Source: Lyophyllum atratum
Taxonomy: Eukaryota > Basidiomycota > Agaricomycetes > Agaricales > Lyophyllaceae
Assembly: GCA_014905825.1 (NCBI GenBank)
Contig: JACGCN010000010.1
Coordinates: 1 to 64,000 of the forward strand
Direction of reading: 5' to 3'
DNA length: 64,000 nt
The position numbers and the translations under genes are program-made. Each line of letters starts with the position of its first letter. Positions within the stretch are counted from its first letter, which is position 1. The notes under the pieces are model-generated. The model saw only the letters and a program-made list of their open reading frames with translations. It was not told the DNA's origin and did no database searches. Shown here piece after piece: positions 1-12,884 of the stretch.

Positions 1-2286
1 TGGCGTTCTCACAGTACAAGATTTGGGGCTCGCCTACGTGAGGTCTTCCTCTGGTTCTCGTGTCGTATCTTGACATGGAATGAACGCGAAAAGAAGCAGA
101 AAATGAAAACCCCGTGGCTGCGAGCTTTACGATGGAACATGTCATAGATAAATTCGTGTCCAACAGTTCCGAAGAGAAGCGCCATCTCACAACGAGTGGT
201 GTTCCACTCCGAGGAGATATGGCATTCTGAAGGCCAATGATTAAATATAGATGATCAGTCAGGCATGTGAAAATAAGCCTGACGCGGATGGTGTGGACGA
301 TGTTGTTCACCTCACGCCCCATTTAAGAGTGCGAATAGCGGGAATGCTGTGAGCGTATATCGGATGCGTTGTTATACATGAAATGTCTGAGATACGAGGC
401 TGCACCACAAGAATCTCAAAAGATTATGAGGTTGGCGAGAATGGAACGCACGCGTACATATGGATTTTCCTTGATAAATGCAGGCACTTAGTATATTTCA
501 TTCGGCAAACACCTCTGGAATGTCGAGGGATGATCGAGTATTAACTTACACGTACAGGGTATACAAGGGCCTTCATATTAAGATTATAAAATCTGCGTTA
601 CAGGTTCGCTTAGTATGCGACACCGTAAGAACTTCATCAGCATGGCTACCACGGTGATCAGAGGTGGGTCGGCGAGTGGGTTGCGTGGACATTCGCCGTT
701 GCCAGCCTTCGACTTCAGTGGGCGGTTGTCGGCGTGTATGGGAGATTGGTAGGAACAACGAATGAGCTGATGGTTGACGACTGTTTGTGTCATATGTCGA
801 TTGATGCACAAGGGCGATAATTACATTACCTCTGTCAAAGTCGGTGATGGGTGTGAGCGGAGGTAGCAGTGTTCAGCTTGGCGGGTGCAAGGGAATAGAC
901 GAAAGTCTCGGAGGACTCGGAGTCGATTGTGAAACGGGCTTCTTTTAGCGGGGCTTTGGATAATGAGATTTACGTTAAGTGAGGGGGGCTGGATAGATAA
1001 ATAAGCTAAGGATGGTCTTGCAGACGAAACCCTTTGCATTCCCGGGCCGGAAATGTATGTGGTGAAGGTTTTACCTGTTTTGCCATTGGGGTGACTCGAA
1101 GAGTGGGTTGGGATCTCATCCAGTGAAAATACGTGTCTGACTGATGGAAGGTGTGCATGTGAAAACCACGTCATGACTCGTGAACATTGGGGTAGCGATT
1201 ATTCCCCTAAAGTTGTTCTTGCTTAAAGGGGCCGCCGCGAAACTTGACCTTTGGCCTTAATGGAATCTCTTCCCGTGCCAGAAGAACCGGTTGATGTGAC
1301 TGCAAGTCAAGGCGAGTGCTTCATTGTCGATTTTGTGAGGTATTCGACAACGGTTTATCACTCTCAGTTCCTCGAAAGAGGGGATGGATGGAAATCCGAA
1401 TCGAGGTGGATGAGGGATACGATTTTGATCTCCAAATTCGACGGGGTGAGCGGAACTCCTGCCATTGTCTGTTCTGGGCATAACCTAGTTATTTAGACCC
1501 GACAACGGGAAAACTGACGTCGAGGTTGGTGACCATAGAACAGGCTGAATTTGTAGGAGATTTGAGCGAGGTTCCGGTGCGGGTCTCGATGACGAAAGGG
1601 TTGCTAGGTGTAGGTGTTTCTCCATTGCAGGGAAGGCGGGACGCAGCAGGGGTTAGGGTGGGAAGATGTGGATTTGCTGGTACGGAGTTGAGTGAGGTCG
1701 AGGTGGAGTGTGACGATGTCCTGTCAACAATGGATCAGAGTTGGGACGAAGATGGGCGTGGCATATTTGAAGAGACTGGGGGGGTGTGTCTACGGGACTG
1801 GGAAGAGAGCGACCGGGACGTGTTTGAGAGGATCGAGGAGGGCGCCTCTAGCGAGCTTGCATCGGAGGAGGGCATTTTCGGGAGTGATTCCAACGGTATG
1901 TGCCTATGTTGGTATTGCGGACAGGATCTCATTGGCTGCGGCTTTTCCCAGACTTTAGCGAGGATTTCAGTGAGGGTTTGAATGGATGATCTGTGGTGAC
2001 TCAGCGCAGAAGATGTAGATATGAGTAGCTGGTGTCCTACTACGAGTGAGTTAGGTTATGGTACGTCTCAGAGTGACGGTCGAGAAATGCCGCAGATACA
2101 ATCGTGGACGCTATATTATAGAAGCTCAGAGAGATAGCGCGCATTGGGCGTGGTCATGCATCACCGTAGACTGGGACAATGCGGAATGTCTCATGTTAGT
2201 ATGTAATGACTTGTGGGATACATTCTCGTAGGAATGCATTGTGGCTCGATACACGATGTAAGAGTGCATAAATTGTACAGGTAAAA
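1..2286. other. No confident gene
   Basis: Several open frames of 60-150 codons occur on both strands, but none shows a recognisable domain, a consistent intron chain or a conserved motif. The longest plus-strand frame (1526-1981) starts with TTG. The opposite strand at 1735-1932 reads as Ser/Pro-rich sequence. I cannot choose between them. This stretch may hold the left edge of the accessory island described under the findings, but I saw no terminal repeat or target duplication here. Confidence 0.4.
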
Positions 2287-3845
2287 TCAGGGGCATGTCA
2301 TTTCGAATTCTTCCCATAGGCTGGAGTGAGTAAAGTGGGCAATAGATATACGTTGGCCTCCTTCCCAAACCTCAACCTCGTGCTGCAAAATCCTGCCACG
2401 AATGAACACCATATCACCTGGGACGTATTTGAGACGAATACTGAGGCGAGGAATGAACAATGTCCCATTCTTAAAGTTTCCGAGAATTACGAGAACAGCC
2501 CATGCAGAAAGGGGGTCCAGCCGATCAGTGTGGCGGGGTGTGGTCCGATTGAACATAATCGCTCGACCCTCCATGTGGAGCGGGTCGATCGCATTAAGAG
2601 CCTTAATGTGAGGGTACTTTTTCTCAGCTTTTTCCATGAGCTGGCGTAATGCCTGGTATTGAACTGGATCGATGGCATCATACGCTTGATTGACGCGATG
2701 AGAAAGCATAGAAAGTTTATCGATGAGGCTCATCGATTGCCCATAGTGTTGCCCTGACTTTATAAAATCCTTCGAGATGACTGAGTCTTCATTCTTTGGC
2801 AGGAGCTCAATGATATGGATGACGGTAAGGTGTATAAGACTCACCGTGTGACCAATTGCGTGCCAACATTTTACGAGCTTCACAACACCGGTCAGCTGGC
2901 CTTTGGCAAAGACATAAGAACCCAGGGCATTTCTTCCTGCATTGTCTGCTCCTGTGCCCGTGGTAAGTGGGATGCTCCGACCGTAGTGGGTGAGCACTTC
3001 CGTCAGGATTTTCTATTTCCGAGTTAGCTACCGATTATTATGAGAAGGGTGGTGCCATACACATGAAGCGGGACGAAATGTGTTGGGCAGATAGTATAGC
3101 ACATCTACACCGTCACTACTGATCGCACGACGAGGTTGATTGTCAAGCCATTCTCGAACATCCTTGGGGGCCTTGTCCAATGCTAAGTGAGCATAGCGGA
3201 CACCACCACTGGTGGATGTCGCCTTGGAGTAGTCAAATCCAGGGACATGATCTATACCCACTGTCAGTATCGGCATGATTCGTGAAATTAGTCTTACATG
3301 TATTTGCTTGGGTACGTGCAGAGGCGATGTCTCTATTGCTTTGCTTCTTGAAACCTTTTAGGATTTCAGATGTCTTCATGGCAGGCGAAGGTCTATGAAG
3401 ATGGTTTAGGGTTATTAACACGAGTGAATACCATAGTATGTACTTTTTACTGATCCGAACGGATGTATGACCGGTTATGTCTTCCCCAACCTCTTCCGTG
3501 TCGGTCAAATCATCCATCGACGAGTTGGCGCCTCCAAAAACCTCTTCGACGAGCTCATCCCATCGTGTAAGCAATGGGTTTCGTGGTTGCAAGGCGATAG
3601 CGACGTCGGCAAGCGTTGACGCAACATTCATCATATTCACATCGACCGAGTGGTCGAGGGTGGAACCAGAGATGTTCAATGTGTCTGCGATTTGAGCAGA
3701 TAGGGTATCTGGATCAGGTTCTGACGGTTGCATATTTCCGGTGGTTGTGTCGCGTTGCTCGGGTCCATGCTGTTGGACTTTGGCACGCTTAGAGGGCTCT
3801 TTATTATGCGCTAGTGTTTTGCGTTTGGCTTGGGGTGCGACATAT
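2287..3845 (-). CDS. TET/JBP-like 2-oxoglutarate/Fe(II) dioxygenase
   Basis: Nucleic-acid base dioxygenase of the fungal TET/JBP type, which is known to oxidise 5-methylcytosine or thymine bases; the substrate here is inferred. The C-terminal exon (3012-2287) carries the metal-binding HTD triad start, a GNFKNGTLFIPRL strand, the motif YVPGDMVFIRG, the distal His in LQHEVE, and the 2-oxoglutarate-binding Arg in GGQRISIAHF. Upstream exons join in frame: a basic nuclear-signal region (KRKTLAHNKEPSKRAK) starting at 3845, then a segment ending in RTQANT, then LGIDHVPGFDY, ending at 3061 before a 49-nt intron. Two further in-frame introns are likely (51 nt with a GTACAT donor near 3430; 51 nt with GTGAGT near 2820). 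The first exon lies upstream of 3845, possibly at 3.9-4.2 kb, and is unresolved. All visible catalytic residues are present and no internal stop was needed, so it looks functional. Such genes are lineage-expanded in mushrooms and often lie near transposons. Confidence 0.75.
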
Positions 3846-4454
3846 CTGTTGAGGAGAGGTGGTCGCGCAGGTAACGACTGTGTATTGATTATAAGGATGA
3901 CTAATCTATATCGTCACTAGGAACGTACACTCATAGCTGGCTCCAGTTGACTAACGGGTCGAGGGATTTGATAGGACTAGTTCCTTGGAGTATCGATTGT
4001 GAGTAAAAGACAAGGGGGGTTTGGGCCAAAAGTGGGAATGTGGACACAACTCCTGCGCTGGCTGGAGTTGCGATGCCTGATGGCTCTGACGAGTCCAACA
4101 GGGTAGAGGAGAAATGGTAAATGGACACAAGGAAGTTTCAAAAGCTGGCAGCAGGTCCGCCAGCATCGATCGTTCCAGGTGATGCCTGGACCCACGACGG
4201 AAGTGCCGCCAATGTGGGTTCAGGGTAGAGGATAATATGCAAGATGGATTGGGTAAAGGAACTACGTACGATAAATGACTTATTCTGCGGGTGTGGACTC
4301 AGCAATGTCTGTAGAATATTCCACTGGACACGCTTTCTTGAGATAGTAGCCAATGAATTGAGGTGGGTGGGTGATGGAGCGTGGGGTCGTCAAAAAATTG
4401 CAACTACTGATCAACAAAGGGTGTGGGAGTAGCGTGACTAAAGTCAGGGACTGC

Positions 4455-4600
4455 TGTTTATGGAAGTCAGACGATGCTGTTTATGGAAGTCAGACGATTC
4501 TGTTTATGGAAGTCAGACGATTCTGTTTATGGAAGTCAGGCGATTGTGTTTATGGAAGTCAGGCGAGTTCCATTTATGGCAGTCAGGCAAATGATGTTTA
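4455..4600 (+). repeat. 23-bp minisatellite, about six units
   Basis: Head-to-tail units of 23 bp, each built on TGTTTATGGAAGTCAG followed by a short variable tail. The first four units are nearly identical and the last two are degraded (one is 25 bp long). It lies between the dioxygenase gene and the 489-aa gene. A related core, TTTGGGAAGTCAT, recurs in a second minisatellite at about 17.42-17.53 kb. Confidence 0.9.
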
Positions 4601-4725
4601 TGTATTCGAAAGTGTCCGCTTGCGATGCAAAGGTAATGCGATTTTTAACGGTAAGGTAACTCATAATTCAAACAACCGGATACAAAACAAAGCAAAGGGG
4701 GTGTGGTTCGGCCAAGCTTTCGATA

Positions 4726-6346
4726 CTAGAACGAAGGTGAAAACTCTTCGACAAACTCTTGTACCCATGTCAGAATATGCGGCAAGTCAAAGACATTTAA
4801 AATTTGCGAAAGAATGTCAAGATGCATGGCTTGGATATGATCCCGGTATTCGTGAAAGTCAAAACCTTCTGCGTCGAGAGCAGGTGGCGTGTCGAACGCA
4901 TGCGAGAGGTCGTGCAGGAGAAGGTTGAGAGTCGAACCGAAAGTGGGTGATCTCTTTGTGTCCGCCTTCTCTGGGGTAGTCGCCCAGGTCGGATCCAAAA
5001 GCACTCCGACTCCAAACTAGGAGGTAGTATGTGATCTCAGAAAGGGAAAAAGTGACACTATGCACTCACGACGTTATACATCTTGCGTAGATGGTTGCGC
5101 GATGTTACTACCTTTTGATGCCACTTACGGAAAGCTTGTCTGAGGGACTTCATTTTCTTGTTTCTTTGTGCACCAGCGAATTGGATATTGATGCGCTTGA
5201 TCTGCGAGGCGCGGAGTCGCTGGAAGGCTGCATCGGTATATGCCATTTTTGCGTTCTTTGTCATCGATTTCCACTCTATCGCCCATTTGAGTGTGTGTAC
5301 AGTTCGAACAAGGTGGAGCACGTAAGCGTATATTCGCTGGCCTTGTGGGTGTACGATGAGGTACTGCGCGAGACTCATCAGTGCGGTTAGCGGTAGCTGT
5401 AGAGAGACTACCTGGTCCCGTGCGAGGAGCCGCTCTGCCTGGTCACCCTCATCATCGATGCGGACTGCATTCTCCATTAGGACGTCCTGGAGTCCAACGT
5501 GCGGGAGCGCCTCGCCGAAGAGAATCTCCTACTTGAAATCCTGAGTTTGTAGTCAATGTATGCGCATTGAACATTACTAATATCGCGTCCTCGACCGGTG
5601 CATATCCACATATCATCCGCACGAAAGCTGGGTTCTCTCGCTTCTCGTGCGTCCCTGAGGGCTCTGTGAGGATGATTTCGACGAGGGTGCGGATGTGGAG
5701 TGGCGTTAGGTTATCGGGTATCAACGCATCAACACGGTCTTGAACGTACTGCGCAACAGTGAACGTGTAACTTTGTAGTAGTAGTTGTCGACTTACTCGG
5801 ATCATTATCTCTTCCTTGTCAGGCTGGGAACCTTCGTCAGCGGCTAGTTGTTCTTCCGGAGGTGGGGATTGGCCAGGGGGTGGTGACGAAGGTGCGATGT
5901 GTTTAGAGTCTACATTCTTCTGACTGGAACCGGGGCTGTTAAGGTAATTGTCGTTCGAGGGGGTTTCGTTGCGACGGTTGCGTCTGCGGTCATCATGGTC
6001 TGTCTGGCTAGAGGTAGGAGTCCCGCGGTGGACGGGGGTATGCACGAGCAATTGGGCGTTCACTGAAGCATAGTCAGCGCATATATGGACTATGTCATGA
6101 TGTTGACTTACCCCCTAACCCTGTTCCATCCTGGGGAGCACCATCGTCCATGAAATCGGCCGTGACTTCGCGGAGTAGCTGGACGTGAGCAAAAATTTCG
6201 CCAGCAAGCTGCGAGGCCAATCGAAGGGTTTCCCCAAAGCCACTATGAGGATAGTTATCTTCGACCCCTGACATTGGCTCGAGTGAGCCTAGAACGGCGA
6301 GCGCGGTTTCGAGAGAAGCGATAATTTGTTGATGGTCGGTCGACAT
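4726..6346 (-). CDS. Orphan 489-aa protein
   Basis: I do not recognise this family. Four exons join with correct phases: 6346-6112, 6062-5578, 5528-5070 and 5016-4726 (introns of 49, 49 and 53 nt). The ATG at 6346 is preferred; a TTG-initiated frame extends it by five codons. The N-terminal ~78 residues look helical. A Pro/Ser/Gln-rich linker follows (SPPPGQSPPPEEQ). The centre is helical with a DNA-binding-like basic stretch (many K/R over about 60 residues around QRNKKMKSLRQAF). The C-terminus ends in aromatic and acidic residues (FVEEFSPSF). There is no signal peptide or membrane segment. It is transcribed toward the dioxygenase gene and diverges from the JmjC-like gene with a ~500-bp gap. 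The intact frame across three introns argues for a maintained gene. An island-specific accessory role is inferred from position only. Confidence 0.6.
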
Positions 6347-6846
6347 AGTGGAGGGTAGCAAGGAGCTTGACGGAGCTGTAAATACTCGTCGGGATTTTAT
6401 GGAAAATGTGGCGATCCGTAGCGTGTTGCATGGTCAGCTGCTGGATTTGAGGCCTTCGATCGGAGCGTGAGGGATTTGATTAGGGACAGGCGTTGTTTGG
6501 TGCTATTTAGTGTCCAAATCTGAACGTAGGCATGTTGGTTTCATCTCAGTGACATAGCGACATTCTGCACCTCCTGGCGTCCTGCCATTCTAGCTTGCGT
6601 GAATTTATACCGTTCATATCGAGTTTGGTTGATTGACAAGCTTAGAGCAGGTGCCTCGGGACCTCGTACACGTCTTCTAGCAGCATCATCAAGATTTCTT
6701 TGCGTAGCGGAGTTTTCTGCGTGCAAAGGAATTTTTTCGGCTATATTTCCGTTAAATTTTGCTGTAAGTTTTTCTTCAATGGCTGGAAGAGTGCCCGAGC
6801 TTAATGGTGTGCTTAGCTAGGTACATTGACATGAAACGAGAAGGAG

Positions 6847-9727
6847 ATGACGTGTTCAAGGTGGAGACTGGCCAAAAATCACAAATGCCGAGAGCCTCCA
6901 ACAAGAGGTGACTCCCGTTCATATGGCGACTATATGTGTAACCTGACATTGCGGGACAGGATTAAGAATGACGCACAGCGCTTGAAGGTGGCCGCGCAAA
7001 ACAGGGCCGCTCACCTGAGGAGGGCCGCAAAAAAGAAAGCGGAACGAGAGGATGGCGCGCACTTAACCCCCGCAGTCGACGTACAATCTGCACAGATGGT
7101 TTTCCACATCAATGAGTTGGCGCAATCGACAGAGGCTGTCGGTAACAGTCTGCCTGGCCAGCTTTACACTATTCAGGACGGGACCGATGGTCGGGATTGG
7201 CATGACTCCGGCGAAACTCGGGATGCGGGAGAGGCATTTGGTGCAAGTGCTGTTCGTTCTTCAGCCCAGGGTTCATCACAAGGCTCGCGGTGGAGTGATC
7301 AAGGAACATCTTTGTCCCTCTTCGGCTCTCATCAGTCCCCGCCGACCACCGATAACTATTCCTATATCCCAGCTATCCTATATCCCGGGTATAATTCACG
7401 CGATACCTCCTCGACCGTGGAACCCTTCGGAGGAGACGGGGCTACATATCACGCATGGGACACGACACGGTCATCTCAGGATCGAGGAGCTAACTGTCAG
7501 AGCAGCGCGCATGGAAATGCACCAATCTGGGTGCCTCAGAGTCAGCATATCATTATGGGAGACCTGCGGACAGAGCCACAAGGCTCTCTAGTTCCGATTG
7601 ACGGTGGGGACTTTCGGGAAGCTCTGAGGCCGGGAGAGGATGGTACAACTCCTTTGGTGTCGTTGGAGTCACCGGTTGGAGGCCCAACGCAGCCGAATTT
7701 GTTTGAGAGGAAGGGGTCGGAAGAACTCGATACGGCCAACGACGCGCTTGCTTCCTCGGATACAGATGGGATCGATGTCCTGATTGTTGATGGTGTTGAG
7801 GAGTCTCCCCGGCAGATCGAGGAGGAGGAGCTTCTGTCAAGGAGGTCAATCGTGTCGACATCCGGGCTTACTTGCATTGAGGAAGAGGATGACTTTGACG
7901 ACAAGAGCTCGGATTTAAGTTCGGTCCCAGAGGATTTCGTGGCCATTGATGTGGCTTCGGGTCGAATCAAAGACTTTGTGACGCCTGTGCGTGGGGTGCA
8001 GCTGTCTTCCGAGGCTCCCGTAATCCACTGGCCGGGCGATGTGAGGACGTGTGTTCCGTTCATCCCCGAGGTTCGTGAAGGGAGGGAGACCGTGAATACC
8101 CTAAGCAAGGCACGTATCTTGGATGGTTTTATAGAGAGGCTCGATTGACATTCTTCTTATATAGGACGAGGACGTCGTACGACGGATGGCAGCTTGCCCG
8201 GGATCGCGAGTTTCACCCTTCATCACTCATATGGAGATGGATCCTCTACCTTTTTCGGCAGTTGGGGAATGTCGGAGACTTCTAGCGAAAGGAGATATCT
8301 TAGTGCTGAGGGATTCGATTATGCGTGAAAACAGGGACTTTCGAGAATACATGGTCGATGCACCCATCAACGGAGAAACCCTCTTTGACGTCCACGGTAA
8401 ATTAGACGCCAGCAGTATGAAAGGGGTCAGTACTAACATTACGCAATTCTAGACAGTTCTCGACGTTTGTTGGCGGGGGAGCCTAACCCTCGGATTTCTC
8501 TGGACACCTTTTTAGAGGGAACATGTGATCCCAAGTCGGTGCAATGCATCCTGAGCGTGGAGCTGGACCTCCAGAGCGTGCCCTGGATTGTCTCGTGGGT
8601 TAATGTTTGTCGATGGTCGTTGTGTGGCTAACGCACGGTGTAGGAAACTGGATGATGGCTACTCATGGGGCTACAACAACCTTCCCGAAATCCTCAAAGG
8701 AGAACGTCTTGTCGGAGACTTTCACCGCGCGCGGAGCTGGGCACTGCTTCACCATGCTGGCGTTTTGACCTTCATCCATCATGATGCGGAAGGTTTACTG
8801 ACATTCATAAGGATCCTCATAGGCGGAAAGATGTGGGGGATTGTCCGCCCAAAGGATTACGAAAATGCGACGACCTGTGCCGAGCTAGACGGGCTCCAAG
8901 ACGAGTTATTTGATATAGATACGCCTCCTAGTGACCACTGGCAGCGTAAATGGGAAGAAAAGGGGGGGAGCATGTACACGATTGACGTCCAGGCTGGAGA
9001 TTTGGTGTAAGTTCCACTACTCCCCCTAATTCCACTTCTTTCAATGAAAAGTGCGTAGCGTAATGCCTCCAGGTTCTGGCCACATGGTTTTCACGCCAAT
9101 ATGCACCATCTCCGTGGGAGGTCACCTCACGATGTATGACACTCTGCACTTGACGGAGGTCTCCAGGGCATACGATGTCAAGAAAGGGTTGACATCAACC
9201 AATACCTCGCATATGAGCGTGTACGTGATGTTGTGTGGAATGGCCGTCGGGATCCTGACGCGGCCTAAAACACGAGGTGCGTGGTGTCGCTGTGTCTAAA
9301 TAGATATACTAACTATGGGGGCTATGAAGTACTTTATACCAAGTGCATCAGGGCTTTGTGTCGTATGGTACTGCATCCCAAGGCCTATATCCCGGACGCA
9401 CCGAGGGATGAAAAGCGGGAGTATACCAAGGAGCTTGAACGCCTTCTTCGAGAGAGTGATATTGTGAAGTCGGGGCTGTTAGTGGCAAGTCGTATCGACG
9501 TTGGCATGGGATGGAAATGTACGGGGAAGAATGATACCACCGACCGCGACTTTTTGTTTCAGGGAGGCTCGAGTTGGATGGATCCAGGTGAAGAGATTGA
9601 CGAAATCCAGTTGGCCGAAGTAGTGAAGATCTTTGAGGATACTGTGTTGTGGCCAGGGAAGGCGGACTCTGGGATTCCACTCAAGAAGATACTGTCACCC
9701 GCTTGGAAACGCAAGATGACGATGTAA
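6847..9727 (+). CDS. JmjC-like dioxygenase-fold protein
   Basis: Multi-exon gene. The long first exon (from 6847, or the internal ATG at 6934) encodes a basic N-terminus (RRAAKKKAERE) and about 350 residues of low-complexity Ser/Gly/Asp-rich sequence. After an intron near 8095-8165 the conserved part begins: a helical LPFSAV..GDILVLRD segment, then DSSRRLL..., then SKLDDGYSWGYNNLP. The cupin core follows: HHAGVLTFIHHDAEG contains the HxD metal pair (HHD), GGKMWGIVRPK is the following strand, AGDLV joins VMPPGSGHMVFTP across an intron (9009-9057) and supplies the distal His, then TISVGGHLTMYD. The last exon starts about 9328 (donor GTGCGT near 9275, a CTAAC branch motif, acceptor GAAG) and ends at 9727. 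This matches mushroom-specific JmjC-like proteins, which may be histone or RNA demethylases or hydroxylases; activity is not shown. The Fe(II) triad looks present. The exact first junction is my least certain call. Confidence 0.65.
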
Positions 9728-9897
9728 AATACATACTGCCGCAATCGTATATTGAAAACTCACTACATTCGTCTCACATTAAAGTTATCAAAGTGCGAAC
9801 ATGATGGTGGGTCGTTAGGGGTGCATCGCTTGCGTTCAAAACAATATTGTATTACTGATAATCGACAACTATGTATTTTGCGGTGATGGCTGAGCAT

Positions 9898-12884
9898 CTA
9901 TCGGGTGAGTTTCCCGACAGCCAGCTTTGCCCGTTCCTCACAGAGTTCCAACATAGCCCTTGTGTACTTGTGCCCGTTCATCTTTTGAGTCCACTCTCCG
10001 TAACGCATGGGGGCTGCTTGGCCTTTGTTGATTTGTTGGAGGCGGTCAGTATACCAGCGTTCATTTTTTTCGGTCCAAAAGTGGACGTATGCTGCACTTT
10101 TCCTGCTGTTAGTGGCTCGGACAGGAGGCCACCAGGAATACATGGTCCTGTTTCCGCTGGGACCTATAAATGCATTAGTTCGTTCGACCATTTATGGTGA
10201 TAAATCAAGTTACCGTCACGCAGGTAATATACACCACAGATTAGGTTACATTCGTCGTCAGAGAGAACATCGTCGTAAAGATAGCGGTCACGGCGTTGGC
10301 TTTTGAGCACAGTGAGGCAATTCCTACGGTAACCAAGAACTTCCACCGATGGACCATCGAGGGCAAGGTTCAGCCTGTCCTGGTATTCAAGAACATCTTG
10401 TGCTATTCTGGCTACGATGCCTCCTTTTAAAATTGCACCCCGGCCACGCTCTGAGGTGATAAAGCGCCGGCGGCGATCAAGATACTCTCGCCAGTCATAC
10501 ATGGTGAATTTATAGTCGGAGGGATAATGGTCGGGGACAGTATCCTCAATTTCTCGAGGAATATGGAGGTAATTGTAAGGGTAGAGCATTACTGTGTGGA
10601 ATGGGATGCAGTGTTGTACCAGTGTCCCGACAACGTTTTCGTACGTGAATGGCATGATGCGACATGCAACGAGCAGAATGTAGGCGTCATCAAAGGCTAG
10701 GTCCGGACTTCCCTCGGTGTTATTCTCAAACGCGAGGATATGATATTGACCCGTGGTGGTGAGGTGCTTTGAATTTTGGAAGAGAGTATGGTCAAGGATA
10801 TCCCATGAATGAGGGTTGGGAACGTTGTTTGGTGGCGGATTCTTGAACGACGTAACGAAATCTTGAATAGAGTCACGGAGCGTATTAGGGGTGTTGCGTG
10901 GGTGGGTCAATGAGCCGACAGAACGCATTACTTCGATCCACAGCTTGTCTGGAACGTCTCGTTGCGACATCGTCAAAGGCTTTTCGGGAACGATGAACCC
11001 GTACATGAGCTGGAGTGTTCGGACGACTTCTGAGTCAGCAGAAAGAACGTCAACATCGGTGACAACGGGAACTTTAATGATGGTCGGGGAATATTCGGTA
11101 AAGGTGGGACGGAGGGTGGGTACAGATTCACGCTGATCCATGGAGTGGTCCTGCGCAACTTCAAGGAGTTTGGGCATACGGCCAGGCCAGTTTACAGGAT
11201 CCTCGTCGTCGTAGATCACATTGTCTTCTTCCAGACGGCTTGGTTCTCCATCGTCGCCTCCAAACTCTGTACAGAGATCCCATTCATCACGGAAGGGGTC
11301 ATACCGACGATATGGGTACCTATAATCCACCATCATTGCCAGCACACAGTTTTTGTCTATCTTGGTGCGCTGCCTTTCTCCAGGACTATCGCTGATGGTG
11401 TCCCAATAGTAGTATGTGGACCTTTTACTGAACGAGTTCCTGGCGAACTCCATACGTGAAACTCGTGATTGCCGGGCGTGTGGGCTTTCGTTTCGTAGGG
11501 TTTGTTGATCGCGCAACTCTCTTTTTGCGAAGAAAGTCTGCCATGTTGGAATTGGGTTAGGGACCGGGCACTGGAGGTGTGTGGCTGCGACGGCTGCGGA
11601 TTCTGGAGATGGTGGCCGGGTGGGTAGAATGGGACTTGAAAGGCCTGGGACGTCATTGGTTGGGATGTTCGGGGCGGTAGAGTCGCACTCTTTGGAAAGG
11701 GGGTGATGGAGTGGGCTGAGTGCCGAAGACCTTTGACGGGGAATGGGTAACATAATGTTGCTTTGCTGTAAAAATACCGATGTGTCGTCGCGACGGGATA
11801 AGGTGTGCCTGAGAATACGTGGCACGGACTGTCTCGCCTTCTCCTCTTGTAGCACTTCTTGGGGCGGCGCATAATGTCGCATCATGGGATCTGTACGATA
11901 GAGACTCTCTTCGCGGTCACCCCAAATGTAGAACGGCGGGGCCCTCCATTTGACCATGACATCGAGGATCTGCCGGCATTGAAGGATGGTGAGGTGTTCC
12001 AGGGTTACAAAAGCTCCAACCCTTTCGGAACGGTGCGGAGACATGATGCTCGATGTCTTCAGAGACTGGATGGTTCTCATGTCAAATCCTCTGGCCTGAA
12101 TGTGTTCATGCATTTCACGGTCTATGTCGTCCAATTGGGCAAAGGTCCATGTGACGAAGGCCATGAGCATCCGCATCCACTGCTTTGAAGCCTGTGCCTG
12201 ACGTGTTGCAATGGCCCGAGTCCGGTGGCCACGTTTATAACCCAAGTCACCAGAACGTGTGGGTTTGACGATTCCTGAATATGCAAAGCTGTCGGTGAGG
12301 TACTGTAGGAAGTATTCTACTTGTGTCCATTTCTCGATGATGCCATTGGGGAGTTGTATGAGACCTTGATCGGTGACCTCCATGTGATCGGGTGATGGGA
12401 CATATTTGAGGCTATCGAACAAGGGACAGTCGAAGTCGGCTTCCATCGCAATAAAGGGAATGTATGGATAAAATGAGACGTATGGGCGGGGTCGGAGGTA
12501 CTTCATGAGGCGCATACCATCAGGCGTGTAGAATTGGTTCTGCCACATGAGCAGGACGGCGTCGTCCCAGGGCTGCGGGGGTGGAATTTGCCGGGTGCAG
12601 ATGGGGGAGTAGTAGACTAGATCTTGGAAGCGATAGAGGCGACCAATGGTGCCGCCGAGGAGTTGAGTGCACTCTACTTCAGACATTACACCCGATGGTG
12701 CCGGTGCCTCCGGTGGTGGGATATACGCGTGATGTGGGAGTGCTTCGTGACATCTGCGTCGAGAATGAATATCAGTGCCCATGGAAGATGTACACGAAGT
12801 CTTGATCTCACTCTGTTCCCGTATTGGTCCGTTTGGGTGCCCGTTGCAACGTTGCTTCCTGTCTTTTCTGAGGTTTACCAACAT
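9898..12884 (-). CDS. Large Agaricomycete-type orphan protein (~990 aa)
   Basis: A nearly continuous frame from 12884 to 10214 joins through a 50-nt intron (10213-10164, donor GTAACT, acceptor ATAG) to a last exon at 10163-9898. The C-terminus carries a tryptophan-rich signature, SWWPP...FWTEKNERWY..RL..I, which I recall from uncharacterised mushroom proteins; no enzymatic motif is visible. The centre (about residues 330-480) is Pro/Ser-rich and disordered. The parts before and after it are rich in Tyr, Asp and Trp and appear folded. The start is uncertain: the frame opens with TTG, and a spliced start within the first ~70 codons is possible. It converges with the JmjC-like gene, with only ~170 bp between their stops. 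No transposase or polymerase motif was found. Role unknown; the large uninterrupted frame suggests selection. Confidence 0.6.

Noticed and set aside
4455..4600. Regular 23-bp repeats could suggest a CRISPR array
   Set aside because: The repeats are contiguous with no unique spacers, and the DNA is eukaryotic; it is a minisatellite.
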